In this document: in pieces, positions 49,816 to 60,139 of the stretch | Numbering within the stretch: the stretch's first letter is position 1 | Layout: every line of letters starts with the position of its first letter | Notes under the pieces: model-generated | The model's input: only the letters and a program-made list of their open reading frames with translations | Told to the model about the DNA's origin: nothing | Databases searched by the model: none | Source of the DNA: Schistocephalus solidus | Taxonomy: Eukaryota > Platyhelminthes > Cestoda > Diphyllobothriidea > Diphyllobothriidae | Direction: 5' to 3' | NCBI GenBank assembly: GCA_017591395.1 | Contig: WEDG01005177.1 | Location: 80,417 to 144,416 of the forward strand | Length of the DNA: 64,000 nt | Position numbers and translations under genes: made by a program

Positions 49816-50289
49816 GTGTACGGCACATTTGTTCGACCACACCTAGAGTATGGCATACAGGCGTGGCGGCCATGGCTAGCAAAGGACACAGCATGTCTGG
49901 AGAAAGTGCAGCGTCGGGCAACAAAGCTAGTAAGAGGTCTAAAAAACCACACTTACATAGATAGACTGGCATGCCTAAATTTATTCCCTCTGCATTACAG
50001 GCAACAAAGAGGGGATCTTATCCTAGTTTACAAGATAATAAACGGTCTTGAGAAAGGATTACGCTTTGAAGACATGTTTCAGTGGCACCTCTCGCCTCAT
50101 CTCCGTGGGCACACAATGAAGCTGCGCACGAAAATGTCCAAGCTAAACCTCCGCTCTGAATTCTTCACTCAACGTGTCATACAACAGTGGAACAACCTTC
50201 CACAGTCAGTCGTAGAGGCAACTTCCCTTCAAATGTACAAACAACGCTTGGATAATTACATGCGTTCCCTCTCCTCTCTCCAAGTCTGA
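49816..50289 (+). CDS. L-H ORF2: C-terminal (post-RT) region
   Basis: 157-codon frame: GTFVRPHLEYGIQAWRPWLA, KVQRRATKLVRGLKNHTYIDRL, FPLHYRQQRGDLILVYKI, HLRGHTMKLRTKMSKL and VIQQWNNLPQSVVEATS. This region is shared by all families here and is probably needed for RNA or target recognition. Third part of one ORF2; the three frames are 0, 2 and 1 relative to position 0. Confidence 0.9.
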   Translation: MYGTFVRPHLEYGIQAWRPWLAKDTACLEKVQRRATKLVRGLKNHTYIDRLACLNLFPLHYRQQRGDLILVYKIINGLEKGLRFEDMFQWHLSPHLRGHTMKLRTKMSKLNLRSEFFTQRVIQQWNNLPQSVVEATSLQMYKQRLDNYMRSLSSLQV

Positions 50290-50400
50290 ACTCTAAAAAC
50301 CAGACATATATTGTAAAAAACAATGCTACTCTCCTCCCCTCAAGTCTGACCTCTAAAAAACCAGACATACATTGTAAAAAACAATGCTACTCACTGTTTG
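50281..50400 (+). repeat. 60-bp tandem duplication in L-H 3' UTR
   Basis: CAAGTCTGAxCTCTAAAAA(A)CCAGACATA occurs at 50281 and 50341. Each unit contains the small palindrome ATTGTAAAAAACAAT. Confidence 0.85.
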
Positions 50401-50436
50401 CCAATACTATGTTAGTAGTGGTAAATTTACACGTGC

Positions 50437-50470
50437 TAAATAGGGTTTTCAAAGGCATTGCCTATTATCC
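50437..50470 (+). other. L-H terminal 3' hairpin
   Basis: AAATAGGGTTTTCAAAGGCATTGCCTATTATCC: AATAGG pairs with CCTATT, with inner GGC/GCC. The tail CAAATAAACTGAAACTGAAACTGAAAC follows. Confidence 0.7.
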
Positions 50471-50510
50471 TCACCAAATAAACTGAAACTGAAACTGAAA
50501 CAACCTAAAG

Positions 50511-51195
50511 CCTTCTACGCAATGTTGCAAGGCAGCTAAATCAACCAATTAAATGCTGTACGCTGCTTTTCTAAAGTCTTTGGTACGTTTGTAAGGCCAC
50601 ATATAGAATATGCGACCAAGCCTGGCGACCGTGGTCCCAACAGGACTACTACATGCTCGAATGGGTGCAGCGACGAGCCACAAAATTAGTAAGAGGTTAA
50701 GGTGAACTACCATATAAGCTTCGTCTAATTAACCTAAAGCTCTATCCTCTGAGCTATAGGCAGTTGCGCGGAGACTTTATACAAACCTTCCGTATCGTGC
50801 GTGGCATGGATTGCGCCCTCATATGTCATAATTTTTTCCAACTTGCCACTACGAAAAATCTCCGATTTCATCCATTCAATTTAAGTGTGCCCCAAGTAAG
50901 ATTGGATGTGAGGAAGTATTTTTTCACCAACCGTATCGTGGAACCGTGGAATAACCTACCTGAGGCGATTGTTTTGTCCCAGTCTGCAGGTACATTCACA
51001 CATCGGCTTGACATACATATGCTGCAGCACCATGAAGACTATGTGACTACATATCCTTAACAATATCAGTGTACCATGTAAATCTGCCTGCATTCACTTG
51101 ACTGTAACTTCTTTACATTGCTTCTTATTCTTGCTATTTTTATGTAACAAATAGGGATTTCAAAGGCGTAAGCCTATTTTCCTCAAATACACTGA
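50511..51195 (+). pseudogene. C2 post-RT region and 3' end, right of L-H
   Basis: Continues 45412: LKPSTQCCKAAK, GTFVRPHIEYATK, RRATKLVRG, then open frame 50764-51060 (GDFIQTFRIVRGMDCALICHNFF, VPQVRLDVRKYFFTNRIVEPWNNLPEAIVLSQS, HMLQHHEDYVTTYP). 3' UTR with hairpin 51149-51184 and tail ACACTGAACTGAACTA. Confidence 0.88.
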
Positions 51196-51740
51196 ACTGA
51201 ACTATTGGTAAATCAACTCAAATTGTAAGTCAAAGACAAGGTTACTTTAAGTCTCGATGACTTGAAAATCGCAAAAACTTAACCTCTTCACAAACAATAC
51301 TCCTCTATGATCGCTTACTACTTCCGAAAAAATTCCAATCCCAACTACCTGGAATTTCCCGCCACCACCCAGACCTCATACTGAGGCTGATAAACGCATC
51401 TTGCAAGCATTCTCGTCCAAAATGGTGCTTCTGTTCCACTCGCAGCAGTGCATCTTCCACTCTGTAGCCAATTTTTTCCACGGTCGTTTCCCCAATTGTA
51501 TCTCAATACGAAGGGTCCTGCTGGACTACTTGACTCACCTGACCTTCTGTGTCACTTTACTAGGAATAATTTGCAGTTTACTGTCCAGGAATTTCCCGGA
51601 CAAGCCCCGACAGCTAGCAGTCATTCTCATTTCCATAGTCTGTCATTTCCACCTCCATATTTTACTCCCCTTTACCTACATTAGGCACGTGCTATCACAA
51701 AACCTTTTTTTCCAGAACAGGGCGGGGGCAACGGCCCCTA
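51196..51740. other. Unassigned, possibly A2 ORF1 remnant
   Basis: No recognised protein. It directly precedes an A2 endonuclease start, so the proline-rich, CT-rich reading near 51400-51740 may be decayed ORF1 of that copy. It includes a cytosine/thymine-rich tract. Confidence 0.35.
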
Positions 51741-52048
51741 TGTTCAGTGGCCTGTCAAACACTTGACGACTTAGCCAACCTCCCTCAAAAACAATCAGCT
51801 TGCCCACTTAAACTGTTCGTTCTAAATGCAAGATTCTTGCTCAATGAAATACACCTGCTTCAGACTCTAGTCTTCATCCACTGTCCAGAAACTGTTATAG
51901 TGCCTGAAACATGGGCAACACCTTCCATAGTCGACCCTGCCTGCCTTTGACAGTGTCATCATTTGGGCCCACTTGGGAGCACTGACCACGATATCGTTGT
52001 TTCTAAACTAAAATTCGAGACCAAAGAAACATTTTCCAAAAATATAGC

Positions 52049-53669
52049 TTGTTATTTGATTTCCGATCAGCCCTTTCGACAGAATTATTGATACATCTTA
52101 ACTCCCAAAACTGGTCTAATTTCTTAATATGTCAGGATGTGAACACCTGTACCGGTATGCTGTACGAAGGTTTGGATCCACTTATTTCTCGTTTTGTTAC
52201 CCGTAAAAAATTAATGAATGTCACGGACACGGTTTATATCCCTTTATCTTTTCGCCGTAGGTTGCGTAAACTCCATCGTCGATTCCATTCGCAAAATGAA
52301 ATTTCCCTTCTGCCCTTGATTCGACGTATTTGTGAGCAGGCTAAGTGGCTATCCGAAGAAAAACTGCTAACCAATGAGGTAAAATATGTCGAAAACCGTT
52401 CGGTAAATTTCGCGAAACTTTTTTCACGTGCAATAAGAACCATAGAAAAACATAGCATCCCGTCCCTCTAGACGCCCTTGACAATCCTATAGTCGATGTC
52501 AAATTGATGGCTGAGAAGTTAAACGTTTTCTTGTCCAGAGCATTTATTGAAAAATGGCTGCTCCCCCTCCGAACATCCAGGGTTGGACCGGTGCCATCCT
52601 CAAAACCATTTTTTGTACCCTCTGGGACATACCCGTAGCCATTCGAAGTTTTCTTCAATGTCATAGTTCTAGACAGGATGGCGTAACGATTAGTATTACA
52701 AAGGCGGATGCTGGTGATATTTTCCCGTCCCTTCTATGCAAGATATTCAATCTAGCTCTGTAACTTAGACCTTTCGCAGTTTGTGGAAGGAATCGCACAT
52801 TCTACCTTTCCCAAACACGGCCAATCTACGTCATTTGACAAGTTTCGGCCAATCAACACACTGTCCGCAGCTTTGAAAATCTTGGAGAACTTGATCAAAG
52901 ATAAGATTCTTTATCCCTTAACCGTGAATAACCCACTGAGTGCAGACTAGCATTAGTTCCTCAAAAAAGGTCTTGTGATACCTGTCACCTCGCTTTCTTT
53001 GATCACGTTCTACAATCTAGGGACAATGATTTTGCACTATAAAAAGTCTATTTCGATTTGCCTTAAGGCACTTGATTGTGCTGACCATGCCCTTCTTCCC
53101 CTAAAACTCTCCCCTTTTGGTATGTGGTACACTTTTGAACTTGCTATCTTCGTACCTGAGCTCTCGCACATAAAATGTTAAGATCTCCAATGTTATCTCA
53201 AACCCCGCATATGAGAGGAGTGGAGTTATTCTGGTTAGTGTGCTTGTCCCGCTCTTATTTTGTGTTTTTGTCAATGATGAACCAGACTTATTTTGGAATG
53301 GTAGGCTATTTATGTACGCTGCACTTTAAAAGTTGCCTTTTGAGGCAAGCCGACAGATTGCGACAGCGCGCTTGAACTATTAAAAAACGATCTTGTGGCC
53401 TTTGCCCCGTGGTGCTGCACTTGGCGTCTCTCCCTTTTTTTTGGCACAAACGGTCCATTATGGTTGTTGGCGACGACCGTCAGCCTCAACTAAGCATGGA
53501 TAACCACGACTTAAATGTGCCTGGCATTGTTAAGGATCTGGGCATATCATATTCCAACGGTCTTATTCTTTCAGGGAATTGCGCTCTGATTATCTCCAAA
53601 GCACGCAGAACTATCCAGCTTATCCTCCGAAATTTGAAAACTATTGATATTAGACTCCGCCTGGCCTAG
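52049..53669 (+). pseudogene. A2 linker and decayed RT
   Basis: Linker frame 52049-52471 (LSTELLIHLNSQNWSNFLICQDVNTC, SRFVTRKKLMNVTDTVYIPLSFRRRLRKL). RT: DGVTISITKADAGDIFPSLLCKIFNLAL (52554 frame), FDKFRPINTLSAALKILENL, YFDLP-KALDCADHALLPL, and a palm with YADD reduced to MYA-ALK (about 53315). Post-palm VVGDDRQPQLSMDNHDLNVPGIVKDLGISY (53409-53669). Heavily mutated. Confidence 0.8.
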
Positions 53670-53823
53670 AATACTACTCGTTTCTTTGTAGCCTTCAGCA
53701 CGCTAGTGAACGGAAGAAAAAAGAATCGGCCCAGCAATTCTTTACGAAAAGAGTTTTATCGTAGGAGAACTGTAATTTGACATATCGAGAGCGCTTTGGG
53801 CTTTTAAACATTGATCTCCTTAC

Positions 53824-53909
53824 AGGTAGCCGTTTTTTCTCCTTAATAACATGAAGATAGAAAAAGCAATTAAAATGATATATATTCAGGAGTTTTTCAC
53901 TGCCGGCCT
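53824..53909 (+). other. ENE-like stem-loop, A2 3' UTR
   Basis: Sense strand GCCG, UUUUUU, CUCCUUAAUAACAUG ... UAUAUUCAGGAG, UUUUUCA, CUGCC. The 3' arm is intact; the 5' arm has changed (CUCCUGAAUA to CUCCUUAAUA). U-runs are again on the sense strand. Confidence 0.5.
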
Positions 53910-53949
53910 GATCCCCATTGCATATTTTGTCCGAAAATGCCTGGAAACC

Positions 53950-54360
53950 GACATTATGTACAAATATCCAGTCTAGGACAACGTCAATAGGTTGTCTGTC
54001 TCGGGAAAAATTTTTCAAAACAAATTATAATTTCTTTTCAGTCGGCCTTATGTTTCACTGGCAATCAAATGGATGAGAGTGTCTAGACGCTGACATTCCT
54101 GAGAGGGAATAGCAGAGAGATCACCGCCGAATATTTTACCCAGTACCGAGAGAACTGATCTATAATTTCGCATACAGTCATTGGAATTTCGCAAAGCAGA
54201 TAGGCTAAGCTGTTGAGCTTTAACAACAGGTTGTTTATGCATGGCACTGCTGTGACTACTAGGTGCAGCCAAACAACGCTTCGGTTCAACTCTTGAGAGC
54301 TTGCAACGAGCTGAGGTTTTCGTTCTCATTTTTGTTTTAGTCACATACTGTTCTCAAAAG
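53950..54360 (-). pseudogene. L-B ORF1 fragment
   Basis: Minus-strand frame 54344-54048: MTKTKMRTKTSARCKLSRVEPKRCL, QQLSLSALRNSNDCM, LGKIFGGDLSAIPSQECQRLDTLIHLIASET, and after a frameshift SRDRQPIDVVLDW. It is clearly homologous to 12942-13331 and supports that start codon. The family-typical C-terminus is missing. Confidence 0.75.
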
Positions 54361-54399
54361 TTCTGATCCGAAGGTAATTAAAGGAAATAAAATTGTCGA

Positions 54400-55085
54400 A
54401 CTCTCCAAGACTGGAGGAGCTTCCACCCAAGCTTCTGAAAGAACTCGCAAATGAACTTTCCCCACCTTTGTCAGTGCTCTTTCAAAGTCATTTGACTCCG
54501 GAAAACTTTCTATCTATTGCAAGCTGGCACACGTAACTTCCTTATACAAAACCAGTAACCGGGCGTCAGGGAAAAACTTCAGGCCCAAAAGCTTGACATG
54601 TTTCCTCGACAAGGTTATGGAAAGTATCATCAGGAGCGAATCGGTGAAATTCCTAGAGACTCATAATTTGTTATCAAACTGTCAACACGGATTCCAATAA
54701 GGAAGATCCTGCACAACAAAATTGCTGCGATCTCTCCAGAGCTGGACCCAGGCATTTGAAGATAGACACGCGGTTCACATCACCTTATTGACTTTCAAAA
54801 GGCCTTTGAAACTGTGCAACCCCAGAGACATTTGTACAAGCTAGAAAGAATCGTAATCAGAGGTTACCTCCTCAAGGTGATCAAAAACTTCCTCGTGGGT
54901 TGGCACCCGGTTGTAAGCATCGGCCAGGAGAGGTCAAGTTCTGCTGCGGTGAAGAGTAGGGTTCCTTAGGGTTTAGTGCTAGGTCCAATACTGTTCCTAA
55001 TATACGTGGATGATTGCGTCAGGGATCTGGACTGTGAAGCAGCAATGTATGACGACGACAGGAAAATCTGGAATTTATAATTTCG
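54400..55085 (+). pseudogene. L-G RT fragment
   Basis: Sense strand: PPKLLKELANELSPPLSVLF, KTFRPKSLTCFLDKVMES-like, NCQHGFQ, VHITLLTFKRPLKL (motif A, decayed), GLVLGPILFLIYVDDCVRDLDCEAAMYDDDRKIWNL (motif C FADD changed to YDDD), ending at 55080. Same family as 37905-38540. Stops and frameshifts throughout. Confidence 0.75.
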
Positions 55086-55518
55086 ATTGTACATAACAAG
55101 GGTCATCAAGGGGATACGCCCGTAACACTCAAACACACGATAGTTTGACCGTCGTAGTCCGACGATTTCCACCGTATTCTCCACGGAAGGGTGGAGCAGG
55201 GACGGTGACTTGCGCGTGAATTAGTTTTTAGTGATAGTAACCTTGCGCTGCAGCTACCACACTCTATCATCCTCCCCAATTGAACCCGATGTCAAGACAG
55301 AGTCAAGAAGACCGGAGGCGGGAGAGGATACAGGTGGCTGGCACGGCCGGGTCCCCTAAGTCCTAGCTGCCCCTAGGCGTGCAACCACACCTCCCATGTT
55401 TGGCATTTGTTAGCGGAGCGCAACCCTAATAACGCATGCCATGCCCTGATGTGGCCTCCGTGTTGGTTTAACGCATCTACCACGTGGCCCGTTTAGGGGG
55501 GACAAAAACCCACAAAAG
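55086..55518. other. Unassigned, GC-richer stretch
   Basis: No coding or RNA feature recognised. It is distinctly richer in G+C than its surroundings (e.g. around 55310-55400) and precedes a CA/TA microsatellite; possibly a short non-autonomous repeat. Confidence 0.35.

Positions 55519-55562
<44 letters not shown>
55519..55562. repeat. (CA)n(TA)n microsatellite
   Basis: About 11 CA units followed by about 11 TA units. Confidence 0.95.
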
Positions 55563-55703
55563 AGCCAAACAAGTGCGTAACACTCACTAATGTGGTAAGG
55601 ATCTCACTCGATCCCATTTTCCCGCCCGCCATTTGATCCCGCCCGCCCGCCATGAAACAGCTGTCTGCGTCTTGCCTGTTGCACTCTTAGCAACATATTT
55701 GTG

Positions 55704-55714
<11 letters not shown>

Positions 55715-55780
<66 letters not shown>
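55715..55780. repeat. (TA)n microsatellite
   Basis: About 33 uninterrupted TA units, directly followed by an inverted copy of the short repeat described at 55790. Confidence 0.95.
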
Positions 55781-55782
<2 letters not shown>

Positions 55783-55789
55783 TGGTCCC

Positions 55790-55890
55790 AAGGTGGTCCA
55801 AACTTGGGATAGGGAAAGACTGGCTGATGACAGCTAATAAGCCAGAAATGGCCATTCCGGTCTCCCTTGTCTTTGTCGGTTCCACCTTAA
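55790..55890 (-). repeat. Short dispersed repeat, inverted copy
   Basis: The minus strand reads GACAAAGACAAGGGAGACCGGAATGGCCATTTCTGGCTTATTAGCTGTCATCAGCCAG, matching the forward copies at 56050 and 56318. It abuts the (TA)n tract. Confidence 0.85.
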
Positions 55891-55999
55891 CATCATTTGC
55901 TACACCTCGCTATGCGACCGCCTGCGAGGGCTCTAAAGTAAGCTCCAGGGCACAACGGAACATACATGCTCCTTAAGCAGATCAGTGAGCCGCATACTG

Positions 56000-56000
<1 letters not shown>

Positions 56001-56049
<49 letters not shown>
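56001..56049. repeat. (TA)n microsatellite
   Basis: About 24 TA units directly followed by a forward copy of the short repeat (GCAGTATAACATGACCG). Confidence 0.95.
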
Positions 56050-56052
<3 letters not shown>

Positions 56053-56265
56053 GTATAACATGACCGAAAAACACAAGGGAGACTGGAATGGCAATGTCTG
56101 GCTTATTAGTCGTCATCAGCCAGCCATACCCAACCCCAGGTGCTGCGGTGTCCAAGGCTCGAACTCGCAACCTTGTTGGGCAGAAGTCCAACGCTTGGAA
56201 TATAAACAATGGTATTTGGGCGCTCACTGATCGGTTACAGGGATCACTCGTCAAGTTGTGCCTTG
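56050..56265 (+). repeat. Short dispersed repeat with tRNA-like part (SINE candidate)
   Basis: The forward copy ACATGACCGAAAAACACAAGGGAGACTGGAATGGC...CTTATTAGTCGTCATCAGCC is followed by a stretch whose minus strand reads AGGTTGCGAGTTCGAGCCTTGG, a convincing tRNA B box and T arm. I see no clear A box. Probably a tRNA-related short element using TA-rich targets. Confidence 0.6.
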
Positions 56266-56314
56266 GGGCTAACTCTCAAGCCACGCTAGCAGCCGTAAGG
56301 CAGCTCAGGATATA

Positions 56315-56420
56315 GGCAGTTTAACATGACCGACAAAGACAAGGGAGACTGAAACGGCCATTTCTGGCTTATTAGCCGTCATCAGCCAACCATACCCAAC
56401 TTCAGGCGCTCTGGCGCCTG
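56315..56420 (+). repeat. Short dispersed repeat, third copy
   Basis: TTAACATGACCGACAAAGACAAGGGAGACTGAAACGGCCATTTCTGGCTTATTAGCCGTCATCAGCC; closest to the inverted copy at 55790. Not adjacent to a TA tract. Confidence 0.85.
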
Positions 56421-56439
56421 GGATGTGCCTAAGAAACCG

Positions 56440-56690
56440 ACGTTATATCAGAGCTAACATAAACAGTGATTCCTTCTCGGGGCCTCTTCTGTCTCTTCGA
56501 AAGATTTGATAAACACGGAGGGATAATTAATGGTCTCGAATATCTTCTATGAACCAAGTTTCTATAAATGATAATATATTTGGTGTTTGTTCATCAACCA
56601 ACGTCCGGACTGCACTTGTTTTATTGAAAAGGCTTTGTAAATTTGAATACAGGAAATTTATTATCCATCTGTCACACGAAGAACTTCTTA
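56440..56690 (-). pseudogene. Endonuclease N-terminal remnant
   Basis: The minus strand reads LVDEQTPNILSFIETWFIEDIRD (catalytic E region) and IFRRDRRGPEKES, homologous to L-D and L-H endonuclease starts. Only about 80 codons remain. The family is uncertain. Confidence 0.6.
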
Positions 56691-57359
56691 ATCACTATAC
56701 TTTTATTGTCCCTTATTTGGAGCCATTTTTACCCTCTTTCAGTCCTGTACTTCAATTCAGTCTCCAGTTCTCTCATTTTGTGTCTTTCCACCGATTTGTA
56801 ATCCGGCTGTTCCCTTAAAATTGCAGAATGCCTCCAAGGGATCCTTACGTATTTGTCCAAAACTCAAAGGAAATAGTTAAAGGTTTGTCAGACGGGCAAA
56901 AAGCTTCGTCGCCTGGGAAACTTGTGGAGCACTTTTTGAACGATTGCTTCAGCAGACATTCAAAAATATTATGCATGCATCTATAGCGAATGGCGCAATC
57001 CGGTTAGGAAATTCCCTCTTGACGGGGAACTTTCAGAACCCTAATGTGCTCTCACCTACAGGGTTGTCCTGTCCCGCAAACATATTTACCGGCACCTGGG
57101 TCCTAGGTTTTTCTTATAAGCCAAAATTGATGCCGTTTTTTACTTTTCGTGAACATTATGCAGTGTTTGCCTACCCATTCTAAAATTCAGACGAATATTA
57201 TCTTTCATTTACCAGAAAAGTAACCTTATGGTTGCTTACTAAGATAATTTTCCTATTTATATGATCCTTTTGAGAATATTCTAACCTTAAACTGTTCAGG
57301 ATCTACAGCTTTATATAGCCTATACCACATGCGATCTCAGGAATGTTTAAAAAAGCCTA
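56691..57359. other. Unassigned stretch
   Basis: No recognised feature; probably decayed ORF1 or leader of the minus-strand remnant at 56440. Confidence 0.3.
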
Positions 57360-57560
57360 AAGATGAGGCCTTCATCAAAATCCATAAAGGCTCTCATGAT
57401 GGCATGCTCCGCGAACACTGAACATTTAACCAATCCAGAGCAACGTGCGGGTGGTTTTAAGGAGTTTGTAGTCAACAGACCGAGGTTCTTCTGGGCTTCC
57501 ATATCTTGCATAGAATACCTGAATGCGATTTAAAAGTATTCTACGTGACTATGCTTGGAA
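57360..57560 (-). pseudogene. RT thumb remnant, L-G-like
   Basis: The minus strand reads CSVFAEHAIMRAFMDFDEGLIFRLF, matching IAVLRAI...FDEDFFAKTFGKFI of the L-G copy at 37905. Surrounding words (CAACAGACCGAGGTTCTTCTGGGCTTCCAT) also match 38080-38100. Confidence 0.55.
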
Positions 57561-58149
57561 ATATCAGTCGACAAGCTGCATGCTTTCTCTGCAATGAATA
57601 ACAGACATTCCCCTTTTCCATTTAAAAGATATCATAATGTGCTCGCAATATTTCACTATGAGTATGGACTGTGTTGTATAATATATGAGGAACATTAATA
57701 AAGCGAACAGGTACCAATCGATTTCAATGAACATTTTATGGTCTTAAAAACCTCATAATTAGAAATCGAAACATGACCATTTGCCAAGTACAAAATTTTA
57801 AGACGCTGAACTTCGCATAAAATAAGTATGAGAAAAAATATTTTCTGCATATTTTCTGCAAATATAGATTTATTTAAGAGGGCATTGAAAATCAATCAAA
57901 AAATGACTACTACTTATAAAGTCATTTATGTACCCAGTGCGAATTTCACAAGTTTCCGAAAAAACAGACATTCTAAAGCCAATACTGGCGTACCTGGCAT
58001 ACCATAGAATTGTGCCGCAAGGATATCGAGCTTACAACTCCACTCAAGTTATCGTTCCTCATCGAAAAGGTAGTTTAGAAGTTCGGTTAAGCTTTCATGA
58101 GGTCGGTCACTGAATGGAAGTCCATGCTTTAGGGGGAATTCAATCATAG
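57561..58149. other. Unassigned AT-rich stretch
   Basis: No coding, RNA or repeat feature recognised. Confidence 0.35.
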
Positions 58150-59230
58150 GTGTTCTTAAAAAAAAGATAATTTACGTTAGTCCATAAGGGTAAAAACACA
58201 TAAAACGACATAAAGAGAAACAGAGCTTCATTAGAAAGGTTGAGTTTCACTGAGAGATGACGAGAAGATCTGACTGATTTTGTCCCAGTCAAACCTGGGC
58301 CACACATTTAGGGAAGGAATCGTCTTATTTGCGAGCGTCAGCATAAATAAGGAACTGGGTGTTTATGATTGTTAAAAAAATATTCTTAAAGTCAACCAAA
58401 AACAAATGGAAACTTATCACACTAAGTTGAAGGGCAGCACTTACACTAGGGTTGGCAAGCAAAAATTAGGACCCCATCAAGACCTTTCCTTTCAGACTAA
58501 ATAAGTCTAACTGAATGGGGTTGCTATGGCGAATGAGAAAATCTAAAGTGTCAGGTTTTAACTAAAAGTAATCTGTGTTTGTTTTATTGCAGGCTTTGCA
58601 AAGATTGACCAGTCGATTTTCATTAAGAATAAAAGTAAGCAACTAATGAAATGGCAAAGGTAATGTTTCGCAAGAGCGATCTTACCTGGAGCCATAGTGG
58701 AAAAGCCAAGATCACGGTTGGTTTTATAAAATCCGGAATTGTGACCATTGCTATTATTTCTAACAGATTTTCTATAGGAAATGCGTAATTTAAAGGTTCA
58801 ATATGTTTGAACATATAAACAGAAACCAGATTTAAATACGGGAATAGTCTTAGTTTTCAACAAAGGAGGAAAATTCATCAAGAATTTAATAAAAGGGTTC
58901 AATATGTTATAATCTTAACCTGAGTGTAAGTTGCGAAGAAGTCTTATCTGTTTCTGAATACTCGGAGAGGAAGTATTAATGTTGCCAAGGGGTAGATTAA
59001 AGGGAACTTAGTCACTTTCAGATGTAAAGTAACTGGCAAAAGAGGCATTTGACAATTAAATTTCCACGAACTCTCTGTATTAAAATTAGTGCTATCAGTA
59101 AACAGAGGAGAAATTCCTTGGTAAGATATAGCCTGCGATCTGAGATAGAAAACATGGGCAACTGCTTTAAGAGGCATTGGACAAGTAAGAGCTAAACAAT
59201 GCTTCCATTTGTCTTGCTTGGGATTTGTTT
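58150..59230 (-). pseudogene. Very old L-B-like RT remnant
   Basis: The minus strand, with many frame changes, reads DFLIRHSNPI, KGKVLMGS, ANPSVSAALQ and QFLIYADARK (about 58300-58590), in the order of L-B motifs SYLNDQKQNVLVGSS, PIVSGVLQG, FIYADDLK. Upstream (58944-59177), LFTDSTNFNTESSWKFNCQMP may be linker. The similarity is weak. Confidence 0.45.
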
Positions 59231-59863
59231 CAAATTCAATTAGGAAATTTCGGAAATTTTAAAAGTAAATGGATAGAGAGTTTGCAGATGAATATTAAAT
59301 TTGTTCACGCGGCTTCTTCAGTCTTTTTGAGGGTAAGTGAGGAACCATGGAACAGGGTAAAAAGTTTGGCACGTGTTTGAACTTGGTTTCGTATTTCAAG
59401 CCCTCGGAGCCTATGCTGTTTTAAGTCTCTAACTTAGTGTAGAAGACAATTGTATCTGAAATAGCTGACTTGTGAGCTGCATATTCTCCGAACTTTGGAA
59501 AAATCTATTTGGATTGAGGCAAATTCAGGCTTCACCATATGACTGAACTGCTGATTATACTTTGCTCTGAAAACTATCCCAACGTGCAGCACAAGCTTCA
59601 ACGTTCACTCGCTCCCAAAATCAACATCAGTGCATCTTGAATCTGCTTGCAACAGTGGAAGGACTCTTTACAAAAAGGCTGCGTTGCTTCCTTTCTAAAA
59701 GTTTGACTGTTGAAATTGATTCGGCAAGCACGCCTCTTCCCAATGAATTTTGTCATTGGAATAGGTTACAATGCAGACTTTTACGTTGCCCATGCTTCTG
59801 GTGCCTTTGTGAGACTAAATTAACTTATGTTTGGACAATTCAACCCTGCAGGAGGAAGAAAAG

Positions 59864-59945
59864 TGTTCGTCACTGGCAAGATTCGGACCACTGACCTCAA
59901 TTTAATAACCGAGCGTCATGATCACTCGACTATCGCGCGGCGTCC
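59864..59945 (-). other. tRNA-like module, antisense in L-H-like leader (decayed)
   Basis: Minus strand GCGCGATAGTCGAGTGATCATGACGCTCGG...GAGGTCAGTGGTCCGAATCTTGCCAGTGACGAAC; same position and length as the module at 45980-46058, with the B box mutated to GGTCCGAATC. Confidence 0.5.
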
Positions 59946-60139
59946 TGTCCACAAAGCCGTTAATATATCTCTAACAAGAATGCCCCTGTTAACTTAAGGA
60001 AACCGCTCACTGCTTCCTTCGAGCAAGTTCTTCCAGAAATATTACAATCGATTTCAGTAACGCCTAGCAAAACCCGGGTAACCAGTCACGAAGAAAGTTT
60101 CAGTCCCTCACCAACTGCTTAAGTCCACTTGCGCATGCA

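Larger units (their letters stand above)
45413..50510 (+). mobile_element. L-H retrotransposon, full length
   Basis: Both ends are set by the interrupted C2 copy. The leader runs 45413-46080 with a hairpin at 45466-45490 and an antisense tRNA-like module at 45980-46058. ORF1 is about 46080-47370, ORF2 47391-50289, then a 3' UTR with a 60-bp duplication, terminal hairpin (50437-50470) and tail AAACTGAAACTGAAACTGAAAC. No clear target-site duplication is visible. It is the best-preserved element; only a few indels separate it from a complete ORF2. Confidence 0.9.
51741..53912 (+). mobile_element. A2 retrotransposon with endonuclease deletion
   Basis: Sense copy: endonuclease start (CPLKLFVLNARFLLNE, HCPETVIVPETWATPSIVDPACL), then an internal deletion at about 51948 joining to the endonuclease end (LGPLGSTDHDIVVSKL), linker, decayed RT and a 3' UTR with stem-loop. 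The deletion removes the GDFN part. Confidence 0.8.

Noticed and set aside
55604..55885. Open frames made of tyrosine-isoleucine repeats at 55604-55885 and 55985-56254
   Set aside because: They are translations of (TA)n microsatellites.
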